From the NCBI RefSeq assembly GCF_037042905.1, contig NC_087258.1, positions 10,901,501 to 10,965,500 on the forward strand: a DNA stretch of 64,000 nucleotides, read 5' to 3'. The notes beneath the pieces were generated by a model. It made no database searches and was not told where the DNA came from. It saw only the letters and a list, made by a program, of their open reading frames with translations. Source of the DNA: Lytechinus pictus. Lineage: Eukaryota > Echinodermata > Echinoidea > Temnopleuroida > Toxopneustidae. Each line of letters begins with the position of its first letter. Positions within the stretch are counted from its first letter, which is position 1. The position numbers and the translations under genes were made by a program. Positions 1 to 13,700 of the stretch are shown one piece after another.

Positions 1-644
1 AAACTACATGACTTTGAAATACAAAATCGTAATTTTTTTGTCAGTTTATATATGTATATATATAAATTGGCATGATGATGGAGAGGTTTAGTAAATTCAT
101 ATTATGTTACCCAACACTTCTTTTCTTGAGAGTGTATAGAAAGATAAGAATGGGAGAGAGAGAAATAAAGAATCACATTAAAAAAAAAGATATTCACTTT
201 AAATATAAAAAAAACTTTTTCAGTGGACATGAATTTTTGAATTGCGAATGTCCTTGACCTAATTAGATTCAAATATCTTATGAAGAAACTCTTACTTATT
301 CTGAATAATTCACACTGTCTTATCCATTTCAAATTGCAATTTCATAATCTGTTCACAATGGCCAAAAAGGTACAACTATTCATCCTATCAGGTGCATCAT
401 CATTTGCACGCTAAATAATGAAAGGGTAGAAAGGGGCAAAAACCCCTTTAAAAGGACCGAGGCCCGGGGGCCACTTCCATTGACGTGTGAATACCATGCG
501 TGACCAAACAAAAAAACGTAAAAGGATCTTTTTTTCAAGATAGGGCACGTTACGTACGTAATATTATACTGTTTTTTTTGTTTTACGAAGTAAGAATGCT
601 CGTCTGTAAAATTATACTTGATTTGTATTACTTCATATTACTTT

Positions 645-700
645 GTATTATGTTTTGAATGGAAATGAAATAAAGAATTGAATTGAATTAAATTGAACTG
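645..700 (+). repeat. LINE-like 3' tail (GAATT)n
   Basis: GGAAATGAAATAAAGAATTG followed by repeated AATTG units resembles the 3' end of CR1/Jockey-type LINEs in this window (compare the 36247 and 32730 tails). Only the tail is recognisable. Confidence 0.4.
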
Positions 701-855
701 CAATTATGGAATAAGGTGGCCTTGTATAGGCAACGTCAATATGTTTTTTTTTCAATGAATGGCGTCGTCGACGTCTTTTGGGGGAAATTTGATACTTTTC
801 AGCTAAATACAAAAATCGTAAATTTTTCGTCAGTTTATTTATATATATATATAGG

Positions 856-1215
856 CGTAAATAAATCAAGCATTAACGCTAGACGTAGCTTTCAAGTATT
901 TCTTTTATTGCGAGCTTTCGGCCAGTAGGGCCTTCATCAGGCCTATAATGCATTGAAACAAACAAAATAGAACAAAACCATACAAATAAAATCGTAATAA
1001 CAACAAAGTAAAAAATGTGTAATAAAGGGTGCAGAACAGAAGGATTACACTAAGATAACAAAAAATAACAACAGAGGGGGTTGAGTACAGAACAGAAGGG
1101 TTACAGTAAGATAACAAAATATAACAACAGAGGGGGTAATGGCTTAATCGAGATGGTGGAATACAATAGAAACGATTGGGAAACTTAAGTGTGTGGAAAG
1201 ACAAGGTACATATAT
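856..1215 (-). mobile_element. Inserted repeat with a hammerhead-like core, possible retroelement end
   Basis: The piece interrupts a repeat that is continuous at positions 16-560. On the minus strand, 940-916 reads CTGATGA, A, GGCC, CTACT, GGCC, GAAA, which is the arrangement of a hammerhead ribozyme core with a 4-bp stem II. Upstream on the same strand are repeats of a roughly 60-base unit (TCTGTTCTG motifs). Hammerheads are known in Penelope-like retroelements. No cleavage site or stem III is convincing, so this is a similarity only. Confidence 0.4.
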
Positions 1216-3419
1216 ATATATATACATGATGATGGAGAGGTTTAGTAAATTCATATTATGTTACCCAGCACTTCTTTTCTTGAGAGTGTATAGAAAAATA
1301 AGAATGGGAGAGAGAGAAAGAAAGAAAGAATCACATAAAAAAACGATATTCACTTTAAATACAAAAAAAAACTTTTTCAGTGGACATGAATTTTTTGAAT
1401 TGCGAATGTCCTTGACCTAATTAAATTTAAATATCTTATGAAGAAACTCTTACTTATTCTGAATAATTCACATTGTCTTATCCATTTCAAAATGCAATTT
1501 CATAATCTGTTCATAATGGCCAAAAAGGTACAACTATTCATCCTTTAAGGTGCATCATCATTTGCAAAAAAACCCTTTAAAAGGGCGGAGGCCCGGGGGC
1601 CACGTCCATTGACGTGTGAATACCATGCGTGACCCAAAAAAAAACGTAAAAGGATCTCTTTTTCAAGATAGGGCACGTTACGTACGTAACGTAATAAGGG
1701 TGTCAAAAGCACTAAAAATGAAAAAGGGTATATATTATATATGGGGTGGTACTAAACCCAATGAAAGTAAAGGTAACTTAGCCGATGTCCGTGGCCGCCG
1801 TCCGTGACATAGCAATTAAGATATCGTACTTGTTTAGGGGGTCCATTCAGGGAATACTTGTCAAGGGTACCATTTTGTTTCCAATACTTGTTAAGGGTAG
1901 GGTTTCACACCTGTTAAGAGGTACATTTTCAGAACATGGAAAATACTAGCTTAGGGTGCTTCTCGAAACCCCATGATCACGCATGGCATGGAAGTGCTAA
2001 TTTAGCGATGAGGGCCAATATTTTTAATATTAAAGGGTGGATATAACGCTGTCACTGTCGGCCTTTTTGTACTCTTAGAGTGTGACGTTAAGACAGGTTC
2101 ATATTTGCACATGGTCCATCTCTGTACCCTATTATTGTGCAATGCGCTTCCTTTCTGATACTTGCGTGTGGACATCATTAGTCGTATAGATATATATTAT
2201 GATGTTACGTAAACGTTGGTTCATTTTACGAGCGTGCACAGATGTGGAAAGAGGTTACTCTTCCATTTGTATATTATTCGTGCTGACACCAATATCTAGG
2301 GTAGCATATTACATAACAATGAAGTTCAGGTAAGGAAGTTGTCTCAACTTTTTTTTTCGTTTTCTACCTTTTCTTTTTTTTCTATAAATATATAATATTT
2401 CTTCATTGTTTACAAATATGTATAAAGGCCTAACTGTATGTGATATTAATCAGACAGTCCTATATACAATATAATGGTAATTTTTTCAATATAATTCATA
2501 ATATTTGTCGTTTTATTGACATATCTGTTCATTTTGCGATTTTTTTTTATTTCGCTGTTGGTTATGGGAAGAATGGTATCGCGAATGTCGTGCATTGTTG
2601 TGTTTTATTTTCACCATTTTCTTTCGGTTTATATCATATTCCTTAAACATTCTCACCCTGATGTGTGTGACAAGGACTGAACTGCAATAATGGAATAAGG
2701 TGGCCTTGTATAGGAAACTTCAATAGGTTTTTTTTCAGTGAATGGCGTCGTCGACATCTTTTGGGGGGAAATTGGATACTTTTCAGCTCTTTTCGTTGAA
2801 AATCGCAACCTTCATACTCACTTTGAACAACTTACTGCCTAAAACTACACGTATTTTAAAGGGATTGATAAAACGCATATTTATGCTTTAAAAAACTTGA
2901 AATTTGACGTTTTAAAACTCGTTTTGTGGTAAATTCTGGCGCTAATTACGGCATCCTTCCCCTTCAAGTAATTAAAAGTGACCGTCAACAAAAGAACATA
3001 AACCATGCAGGGGTGAATCTAGCTTTTGCCTAAAGGGGGGGGGGGGTTGGAAAACAGTTTCATCTACATTTTCCACGATCGACCGCTAAAAGCTGATTAT
3101 TGCTGTTTTCTTACAAACATATCTCATAAGGCCTAAATAAAAATTTGCGAGCGCGAGCACAAACTCAAAATTTTGGAAATTTCATGTTAAACAATTGGCT
3201 TTTTTTTTAATAAATCACTAAAAAGATGCGTATCTAATTGAAGGTGAATGTGAAATTTTTATAACGTTAAAAGTGACCTGTACGTCGTACGTAAAGGACT
3301 GCTTTTAGTGACTAATGAAATATGATACATAATCTCACCAATAGAACAATGCGAGCTAAGACGACCCCAATATTCTAGAAAAGAGACGACCCAATATTCT
3401 AGAAAAGAGACAAAACCAA

Positions 3420-3640
3420 CTCATCCAATTCACTGTCAGATCTGGGGGCGGGGGCCACAGCCGGCCCGTGACCCTCCCCCCTTTGAAAGTGAAGACCTTT
3501 TGGGGGCTTGTCAAATTTTTTCGTGGAAAGAAATTTCCTGAATTTTGGGTTGAAAACCTTTTTTTTTTTGCTTGTCAAATTTCCTCCCGGGAAATGTGCC
3601 CCCTCCCTTTGGAAAATGCTGGATCCGCCCCTAATCCAAT
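3420..3640. repeat. Dispersed GC-rich repeat fragment
   Basis: A G-rich start (GATCTGGGGGCGGGGGCC) and an end in GGATCCGCCCC enclose two copies of a CTTGTCAAATTT segment. This looks like a dispersed non-coding element. The preceding 2800-3420 has a 12-base G run near 3040 and no gene signal. Confidence 0.4.
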
Positions 3641-3689
3641 TACAGATCAATACACCGTACTTCTGTTTGCAGCAAATTAATGAACTACA

Positions 3690-4460
3690 TTACCCATACT
3701 AGCATATTGAATCATCTAGATATTATAATGAATGAACACCAACATGGCTTCAGGAAGAACCACTCCTGTGAAACACAGCTATCTGTACCATACAGGATAT
3801 AGCAAAGGAAGTGGACTACAAGAATTAATCTTAATGAATTTTACGAGGTTCCAGAAGCTCCTGTCTAAGTTGCTGTCCCATTGTAAAACCCATATGTGGA
3901 TAACAGAACTCTTGACTAAAATAGGGGTAGTAGCTAGTTGAATTGGGGGCAGTCAGAATGGATGTCGTTGGACTCCGGCGTCCCCCAGGGTACTGTCACC
4001 GGACCCTTTATATTCATCAATGACCTACCTGATGGCTTGAACTCCACCTGTTTCCCGACGACTGCATCATCTATGACCAAGGCAGTGTGCAAAGCGACCG
4101 TGATAGACTTGCGGATTTGCAGACATGCAGATGAATTTCAATGCAAAGAAATGTCACATACTGAATACCCACACTAGAAATCCCATTAACTATCAGTACA
4201 CACTCAATAATTCCCCAATTCGCACTTATTTAGGTTTTGATATCTCAAGTGACCTGACCTGGAATGCTTGTGTCGATGTCAGCAAAGTATGTGCAAAAGC
4301 TAACAGATCACTATAAGCAGGAATCTTTTTTACTATGCCAAGAAGATCGAAGACATCGCTTGCAGGACACAGATAAAATCGACCCTACATGTTCCACTGT
4401 CGGGACCCACATACGCAAACACTAGGATCAGCTCGATTTGTAACTGGGGACTATTCTTCC
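3690..4460 (+). pseudogene. Degenerate non-LTR reverse transcriptase
   Basis: Frame-shifted RT remnants: EHQHGFRKNHSCETQL near 3735-3780, SGVPQGTVTGPF around 3973-4010, FNAKKCHIL near 4133-4160, and YLGFDISSDLTWNACV near 4230-4270. The order matches the palm and thumb of CR1/Jockey-like LINE RT (HGFR, GVPQG, then FLGV with DLxW). The YADD region is destroyed, and several frame changes and stops show it is dead. The following 4460-5090 has no recognisable feature. Confidence 0.75.
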
Positions 4461-5124
4461 ACGAGTTAGATTCCGGATGTAGATGTTGGTTGATTTGAGC
4501 TTTGATCTTGCCTTGTAGATACGTGATCTTGTTCCACTATGTTGCAATGGTGTGTCGATGGATTGGATCACCATTTCTATCAACTCTTTCTCGGACTTCT
4601 ATTCCATGCGATCGGTCGATGTTATCTGGAGTGATGTCGACGTCAAGTATCTCCTTAGCAAGTTTGTTGATGATTTTGTCGGTATCCTCGATGACACTCT
4701 CAGTTCATCATCATCACATTTGGCATTCAAATCAATAAATAAATCTTAGAATGATAATTACAATAGTTTTCTCAACCATAAACCACGGAAAGGATCCATG
4801 TAGACACAAAAAGCATAATGGTTTAAATAAATCGTTGACACTCATAATTTTAGCACAGATTTAAACCATAGTTGAATGTAAACCCTCTGATCTGTATACA
4901 AATCAGTGGTTAAACCGGAGCTCAGAGTTGTCATGTGATCAGATATGAACCAATTACACTTTAAAAGTTCTCTTTTACATTCTGGATAACGTACCACTAT
5001 ACAAAATGCTTTTTTCATATAGGCCTACACGTTTTGGGAAAACAAATTTCTATTAATATCGGGAGGGGAATTAATATTATTTTTTATTGTTCATTTGAAA
5101 ATATTCCATTTACACAAGGTCAAT

Positions 5125-5318
5125 ATTACGTTTGTTCTTGTTGTTTTCTTTAACTTTGTACTTACCCAGATCGATTTTGGTAGCAAGAAACATTTCAAAG
5201 ATAGCCAGTGTTATATTCTTCTTCTTGCTGCTCTTTAGCGTGGTTTTGCTTATACCCCAGGATCAGAAAACAGTTATGAGCAAAGGCGTTCCCGATTTTC
5301 TTGCCCAAAACCCCCGAC
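5125..5318 (+). CDS. CHST15-like: Gene A exon 1: cytoplasmic tail and signal anchor
   Basis: Open from the TTG at 5132 to the GTAAGT donor at 5319. It encodes a hydrophobic helix (around KIASVIFFFLLLFSVVLLI) followed by PQDQKTVMSK, nearly identical to gene B exon 1. It ends in phase 1. The aligned start position (5125-5127) reads ATT, and the leader is out of frame with the anchor by one base relative to B. The first in-frame ATG, inside KTVMSK, lies after the membrane helix and would give a protein without an anchor. The 5' boundary is uncertain. Confidence 0.7.
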
Positions 5319-5573
5319 GTAAGTACTAATTGTTCATATGATATCGATGAAAATCGGCCTTGAAAATTTGATATCTAAAAATTGAAACAAATGCTGTGGT
5401 CTATTTGAGATTATTATTATCGTAATAATCATCATTAACTCTATATTTATACCAGCTATCATTCTTTTCATTAGTGGTAGTAGTAGTAGTAGTATTAGTA
5501 GTAGTAGTAGTAGTAGTAGTATATGTATTAGTATTTTTTATAGTAGTGAAAATAGTATAAGTAGTAGTAGTAT

Positions 5574-5634
<61 letters not shown>

Positions 5635-5668
5635 ATAAGTAGTAGTAGTAGTAATAGTAGTAGTAGTA

Positions 5669-5716
<48 letters not shown>

Positions 5717-8700
5717 TCAGTAGTAGTAGTAGTAGTAGTAGTATATTAGTGGTGGTGGTGGTATTATTTCAAGCTTAGTTGCGATCATTTGAGTTTGGTG
5801 TATCTATTCCATAATCAACGAGACTAAATGCATTCTGAATTTCAAAAGAAGAAATTGTAATATCAACTTGAATGAAATAATTATGTTTAAAACTTATCTG
5901 AAATTGATTTATTCAGGGACGAACATAATATGATTTAATATATGAAAAAACTTAAAGATGAATATAAGGAAACACGTGACTTTTCTCGCAACTAGAGCAT
6001 GTTCCTTGGTTCCAATCATAGTTTAGCTTTCATTCTTTTTTTACATGAGATAAAGTTAAAGTGTTACATTTTTAGATTAAAATTCTTAATTGTTGTTAAA
6101 GGTCAAGTCCACCTAAGGAAAATGTTGATTTGAATAAATAGAGAAAAATCAAACTAGCATAACGTTGAAAATTTCATCGAAATCGGATATAAAATAAGAA
6201 AGTTATGACATTTTAAAGTTTCGCTTAGTTTTCACAAAACAGTGATATGCACAATTCAGTGACATGCAAATTAGAAAGTCGATGATGTCCTCCACTCACT
6301 ATTCCTTTTCTTTTTTATTGTTTGAATTATACAACATTTCATTTTTTTACAGATTTGACAATAAGGACCAACTTGACTGAACCATATGTTCAAGGAGGAA
6401 TTAGTAGTTGTTTCACTTGACAATGAGGAGAAAATTAGAATTTTTCATATATCGTATAATAAAATACAAAAGAAATAGTGAGTGAATGACGTCATCAGTC
6501 TCCTCATTTGCATACCGACTAGGATGTGCATATAACTGTTTTGTGAAATTAAGAAAAAGTTTAAAATGCCATAACTTTCTTATTTTGCATCCGATTTCGA
6601 TAAATTTTTCAGTGTTATGCTTTTTTGATTTTTCTCCCTTTGTTCAAAACAACTTTTGTTGGGGTGGACTCGCCTTCAATCACCTGGATGCAAAATTCAT
6701 TATCTCTTAAAAGAAGGGGAAATAGATAGGGTTTTATAAAGGAAACCCAGTCCAACTTGTTGGTGTCTCATTTAGCTCAAGAATATGCCGTCAGTTATCA
6801 ATAAAATAGTGAGTGACGTTGTGAACATAATTATTCATGACACTTCCCTAGATTTATTTGCGTGATTTAGTGATTTTTTATTTAATGAATCATAATGAAT
6901 CAATCAATCAAAATAAAACACCCCTTATTTTGCTTCCCTGTACTGGCTTTTAATGTTCATCATTCTCTTTTGAATATGTCAAGCTTCGCGCTCTTCATCT
7001 AGACCTAGAACTCAAGTTTGATTTATATGTATATATACAGTGTGTTCCACAAAAAAAGGAACCGTCTTTAGCATGTTTAGAGAAGATATCAGTATCAATA
7101 CATTATGTTTCATCATGAACGTAAGTAAGAGTGAAATCTTTGATTTGAAAACAAATTCTAAAGAGTTTGTCAATGTGTTATTGTCAATGGCATACTTTTG
7201 TTTGCCAGATTTTAGTTTATTTCCCAGAGTTTTCTTTTTATTCTTTGAAACAGGCCCAAGGTTTTAGTATCCTAAACAAATCTTGACCCATCTTTCTTAG
7301 CAACCTGGATTTGGCTTTGATATTCCATAATCTTCTTGCTCACATAGGCTATGCAAGAGCCATTCAATTAAATTCACTCTAATTTCCACTTTAAAAACAA
7401 AACCAAATCAATATAATACACATTTTTCAGTAATGATAGTGGGGTATCATAATTACGCATCAAAGATAAGAATAACATAATTGTATGATGATGTAAGTGA
7501 AATACCATAAACTATTTGCCTAGGTTGGTAAAACAAGAAAGAATCTCGGTTTACTTTTTGTGGGACTTTTTGTGCACTGTACGTATAGTCTAAACGATCA
7601 GTACTTATTCTATATCATGTGATTTCGTACGGTAACATCAAGTTTGAATATTCAAGCGTTAAGTGCCATGATTACAGAAGTCTACGATGCCTGGCTATAT
7701 AAACGTTAAGGGAATGCTCCGGGTTGAAGAAAATTTGATCAAAATCGGATTACAAATTTGCATCATTCCGATGAAACAGTTCTAGACACGTCTTCATGAA
7801 TATTCAGTAGGTGGGGTGATGATGTTATATCCCCACTTGTTTTTTTTTGTATTTTATTATATGAAATTAGGTTTATTCAAATTTTGTTCTATCTAGAACT
7901 AAAACAATTGGATTGACATCTGATTAAGTGGATTAGTTATTTCTTGCTGCAACTTATTTCATTATAATGGAGCCACAACATTTACACATTAATGAAAAAA
8001 TGCAACAATCATGATTTCAAGTAATAACATTAAAAAAAAGAAAGTGGGATGTGACATCATCAGCGCACCTAATGAATATTCATGAAGACGTGCCTAGAAC
8101 TGTTTCATCGGAATAATGCAAATTTGTAATCCGATTTTGATCAAATTTTCAGCATTTTGCTCTGTGAATTTGACATGAAGACGTGCTTAGAACTGTTTCA
8201 CCGGAATAATGCAAATCTTTAAATTTAATAACTTCGTTTTTGTTATCCGATTTTGATCAATTTTTCAACTTATCGCTCTGTGAATTTTATTCTATGAGAT
8301 ATAAATATCTTCAGCCCGGAGCATCCCTTAAACTCGTTGTGAAACACCCACTGGGGCCCTGGTAATGGTAGCCTACACTCTAACAAAATATTGGGTAAAA
8401 GTGCCCCATGAGGATAATTATGAATCCAACCAACATTGGGTATTTCTTTTGGGGCTTTTTTTCTCACCTGCAAAGCAGAGTGAGACTATAGGCGCCGCTT
8501 TTCCGACGGCGGCGGCGTCAACACCAAATCTTAACCTAAGGTTAAGTTTTTGAAATAACAGCATAACTTAAAAAGTATATAGACCTAGTTCATGAAACTT
8601 GGCCATAGGGTTAACAAAGTATTATTAAACATTTTGCTAGAGTTTCAAGTCACATGATTAAGGTCAAATGTCATTTAAGGTCAATGAACTTTGGCCAAGT

Positions 8701-10706
8701 TGGGGGTATCTGTTGAATTACCATCATAACTTTAAAAGTTTATGGATCTGATTCATGAAACTTAGACATAAGAGTAATCAAGTATCACTGAACATCTTGT
8801 GCGAGTTTCAGGTCACATGATTAAGGTCAAAGGTAATTTAAGGTCAATGAACTTTGGCCAAGTTGGGGGTATCTGTTGAATTACCATAACTTTTAAAGTT
8901 TATTGGTCTAGTTCATAAAACTTGGATATGAGAGTAATCAAGTATCATTGAACATCCTGTGCAAATTTCAGGACACATGACCAAGGTCAAAGGTCAATGA
9001 ACTTTGGCCATGTTGGGGGTATCTGTTGAATCATAACTTTAAAAGTGTATGGATCTGATTCATGAAACTTGGACATAGGAGTACTCAATTATCACTGAAC
9101 ATTCTGTGCGAGTTTCAGGTCACATGATCAAGGTCAAAGGTCATTTAAGGTCAATGAACTTTGGCCAAGTTGGGGGTATCTGTTGAATTACCATCATAAC
9201 TCTGTAAGTGTACGGATCTAGTTCTTGAAACTTGGACATAGGAGTAATCAAGTATCACTAAACATCCCATGCGAGTTTGAGATCACATGACCAAAGTCAA
9301 AGGTCATTTAAGGTCATTGAACTTTGGCTTTTTTATAGGTAATCATTAGATTGCTGCAATAACTTTCAAAGTTTAGATATAGTTTATAAAATGTGGGTAG
9401 AGGGGTAATCAAGTATTACTGACAAGTCTTAGGTCGCATGATCAAGGTCAAATGTCATTTATCATGTTTATTGTCAATTTACCTAGTATTGTATCATTAT
9501 ATGAATGGTGTTTTTTTTGTGAATAATTATTCTATAGTAGTTTTCAAAGCCAGCACTTCTGCTATATTGAATCGCGCAATGCAGGTGAGACTGCCAGAGG
9601 CGCTCCACTTGTTATTTATCCAGTGTGTGATGAAGATTTTGCACATTCTAAACTAAAGTAATTGCTGCTTAGTGTTTAAACTTACTGGACAATATGCTTC
9701 CCGCATTGGGTAAAATACTGCCCCAAATTGGTTGGACACATAATTACCCTGGTGGTAAAAATTTTACCCAATATTTTTTACAGTGTACTTTCTTAGCAGG
9801 CCGATAAGAGTATTCCGAATCGCCATGACATTGGGACCGTTTCATGAAAGTTGTCAGCACTCGCAGATTATCATTACCTGATAGTTACCATAGTAACAGA
9901 AGGAAACCTGTGCTTCACAGCCAATTACAACACAGGAAAATTTGTCAGACGACATTAATGTTCTTGACGGAACGCTCCCAAAATCGTCACACATCTATGT
10001 TTAGCTCGAGATAAGACTTGGTATCCTCTGAGGGAAAAAAACGCAATATAAATCCATTATTTTCTGTAGCTCCGTAATCTTAAAATTTTCTTTAGATAAT
10101 CATTCATCTGATATTATTTCCTATAAACTTTCAGCTGGGTATGCTATGCGACATATTGAAAACAATGACACCTCTCCACTTCAAAGAGAGGAACAAGCAT
10201 TATCCATTTTAGGCACAACGAATACCACAAAATTGCCTCCCGAACTCTATCGTCTGGCGAAACAGGTAACTATATAATATTCATTTTTTTTTCAATAGCT
10301 TTTATTTAAATCACATGTATATCTTTATTATACATTAACATTATAAGTATAAAACATAATCAAGCAATATTACATGACCCTTTTGTAAACAGAGGGTCGT
10401 GTGTTCGAATCCCACCGCGGTCTAGCGTACTATTTGGCAAGGCGTTAATCCACACTTTCCCACTCTCGACCCAGGTGCTAAATGTGTACCCGGTAGGATG
10501 CGAAATATATTGTATGTTTGAATTTGCCAGCGCCATTATGAGGCTGCGATGAATGCAAGGAATGCTCCCCAGGGAGTGGAAATTGTGCACTTTTCGTGCT
10601 GGATTTAAATGAATCCAATGACTGGGGTAATGATATGCTGTAAAGCACTTTGAGCCATTCTGGGAAAAGTGCTATATAAAAATTGGCTATTATTATCATT
10701 ATTATA

Positions 10707-10759
<53 letters not shown>

Positions 10760-13700
10760 CATTATTATTATTATTATTATTATTATGAAAGACGATACAA
10801 AGGTTTACATGTACAGCTTTTGTTAATTTCAAGCCTGTTATACAATTCAGATGCAAATATATAAATCAAACTTAATGATCTATTGTCTACTTCATTGTAA
10901 TTGCGTAACAAATTTCATATACACTGTCCAAAAAAAAACTATGTTAATGGTATCATCTATGTCTTCGTTTTCATTATCCTTATTAAAAGATCGACATCAA
11001 TAAAAACATGTTTTTGAAAGACATTTGTAATCAACCAAATTAATGATGATACACAGTAAAAAAAAATATATACAACGCTGTTTACTATATGAACCTTACA
11101 GTAATTGTTTAAACAGTTTAAACAAGTGTTTAAATCTTAATCTATGTTAATGGTATCATCTATGTCTTCGTTTTCATTATCCTTATTAAAATATCGACAT
11201 CAATAAAAACATGTTTTGAAAGACATTTGTAATCAACCAAATTAATGATGATCATAATAATAATGATAGCTAGTTTTTATATAGCGCTTTTCCCTTAACG
11301 GCTCAAAGTGCAAATCATACAGTATGTGACCCCCAAACCATATATTATTCTTGCTGTAAATTAATTTTTGCTTTGTGCCCTTTAGATTTAAATCGAATAT
11401 GCGATCTGGAATATAAGTCAGAGAGTTTAGCAGGATTTCAACTTCCCATCTATACTAATTGCGGGTCAGCGACTTTACCACAATATGAACAAATACATAC
11501 TGATTTCATTCTTACTAGCATTATTCACCATGGACAATGGAATAAAATATTCGTGATGATACTTCCCCATCATGCCTTCAACTTTCAATATTGTTCATGT
11601 TCATTTAACCTCTAATCTAATTAATTTCTCTTCAATAAACAATAGGTGGAAGTCGATATGCACTGGCATACACATAGGGGACTTGAGGGGCTCTGGTACC
11701 AAAAAGTTCATGACCAAGAAAAAAGGAATAGCAGAAAAAAGAAAGAAAATGAAAAGGACAAGATTGAAATATATTGGTTGATGTCAAAATCTATTTTTTA
11801 CATGCATGTACTTGAATTATGATTCTCAATTTTAAATTATATTTTCATTTTAAAAAGACCAATAATTTCGCTCGATTTCAACTGATTTTCGCTCGCTTGC
11901 AACTGTTTAGAATTCTTTCCCCACGCACCTTTTCGTTATCTTGTCATTCACAGGTTTTTGACGAGCTCCCGGGCGAGTATCTCCCTGGTTACAAAAGCTC
12001 TTGCTGGATGACCAAGAAGAACGCACCTGGAGTTGGACGTCTCCGGTGTCTGCCGTACTTCTACATTCTAGGAGTAGCGAAATGTGGCACCAGTGATCTT
12101 TGGGACAAGATTGTTGCACACCCACACGTGGTCCGGAAGTTGGTCAAGGAACCGCACTGGTGGACCAGGTATCGACTGCAAGGTAAACGCTCGCCCCCCT
12201 CAAAAAAAATAATAATGAAAATAAAAAAATAAATTAGATGAAGAATAAATAACAATAAGTACAGAAATTAAAAAAAAAATATTAAAAATAAAAAAATCGG
12301 AAATATATTAATAAAACAAAAAATAACATAAATAAAATGAAAATGAAATAAAGTTCAGTCAATAAAAAATGGATAAAGGGAAAGAAATAGAAGGTAAGAA
12401 GGGTGATATAGTATATTATTTTCAATATGTATTCCCAAAAAATCTATCACAAAATGATGTTTACGTATTAAGAGTGTCAACATTTTTGTTCACTCTCTTC
12501 GCTCGCCTTTGTTCGCAAATGTTTGTTTTTAATTCTGCTTTATACGCCTTTTTTGTACATACTCCATTGCTCTTTCCATCTCTCTCAATTCCTTGTATCC
12601 GAAAATCAATTGCGATCGAGCGAAATTATTGGTCTTTTTAAAATGAAAATCTAATTAAAAAATTGTTTCTTTCAAGCAATCTGCTTATTATGATGACATT
12701 TCTTCTCCTGTAAATTGTGTTTGTTATAATGGTTGACAGTATAGATCATATTTTTTTCTCTCTATGATTCATGGCAAAAACAGTTTGTTTTTAATATATA
12801 TATATATGTTTATTATGTTATGAAAAAAATGTATTATACAAATGATATGAATGCAGAAGAAAACAATAAAATCAAATCAAAACTTTCTCCTTCTGAATGA
12901 TCATCATCTGGGGACCGTTTCATCAACATTTTTGACCGACAAGTTGTCAGATTTGACATCTTTCCTTGATTCTGATTAGCTAAGAGGCACTGTTACTATA
13001 GTAACTGTCGGATAAAATGGGACTTGTCAGATAAAACGTCCGACAAGTCCTTTCATGAAACGCTCCCCTGTTCTGTTATCTCTCTCGTTCTCCTCCGGCT
13101 TCTCATCTTTAATATCTCCCCCTCTTTACCTGAACCCCCCTTCTGTTTATCTAGTACCTCCATCACCCCTTGTCCCTCCCCTCCCCTTCCTCTCCCCGTT
13201 ACCCCCCCCCCCCCACACCCCCCCCCCCCCATTCGTCTACCATTCTTCCATCTTCCACGCTCTAATGTTTTTTTTTTATTATCTTTCAATAGGGATTCCA
13301 TTTGATAAATATCTTCAGAAACGCTCTGCAAGTTTGGTCAGGTCGTATAAGGAGGATTCTTCGAATAAACTTACGCACATAGTGGGTTCGTATGAATATT
13401 TCTATTTTGATATTTATTCTTAATTTTGTACTTTTTATTGGTTTTGTGCTCAAGTTGTCACTTTGCGTGTTTTGGGGTTTTGGCCTATACTATTTACAAG
13501 AATATTTTATTAGGAGGCTGCACCCTATACATAATCCGCTTGAATAGGAGCCTCCTCCATTTCCAACCTGTTTATATTATCGATTATGATAATATACGTA
13601 GTGTTTCGTTGCCTATATATCTCTATTAATGTACGGAAAAATGCTAATGTTGGAAATGCAAATGAACGAAGTGAAATGAAATAAAATGAAATGCATTTGG

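Larger units (their letters stand above)
1..2800. repeat. Direct-repeat block upstream of gene A, nested elements, no gene
   Basis: Positions 16-60 plus 72-560 recur at 806-855 plus 1226-1700, with a 360-base insertion at 856-1215 splitting the second copy. Positions 690-806 recur at 2668-2790. The pieces at 468-500 and 1594-1630 (CCATTGACGTGTGAATACC) are the ends of the family seen whole at 14615-15161. Short open frames here (for example at 72-257 and 1193-1420) are copies of the same repeat and are not genes. The stretch 1700-2660 shows no recognisable feature. Confidence 0.7.

Noticed and set aside
5465..5770. Possible pathogenic-type triplet expansion in a coding region
   Set aside because: The AGT tract is intronic, after the exon 1 donor.
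13024..13331. Proline-rich and glycine-rich frames overlapping gene A exon 4
   Set aside because: Shadows of a C-rich intron tract and of the real exon in other frames.
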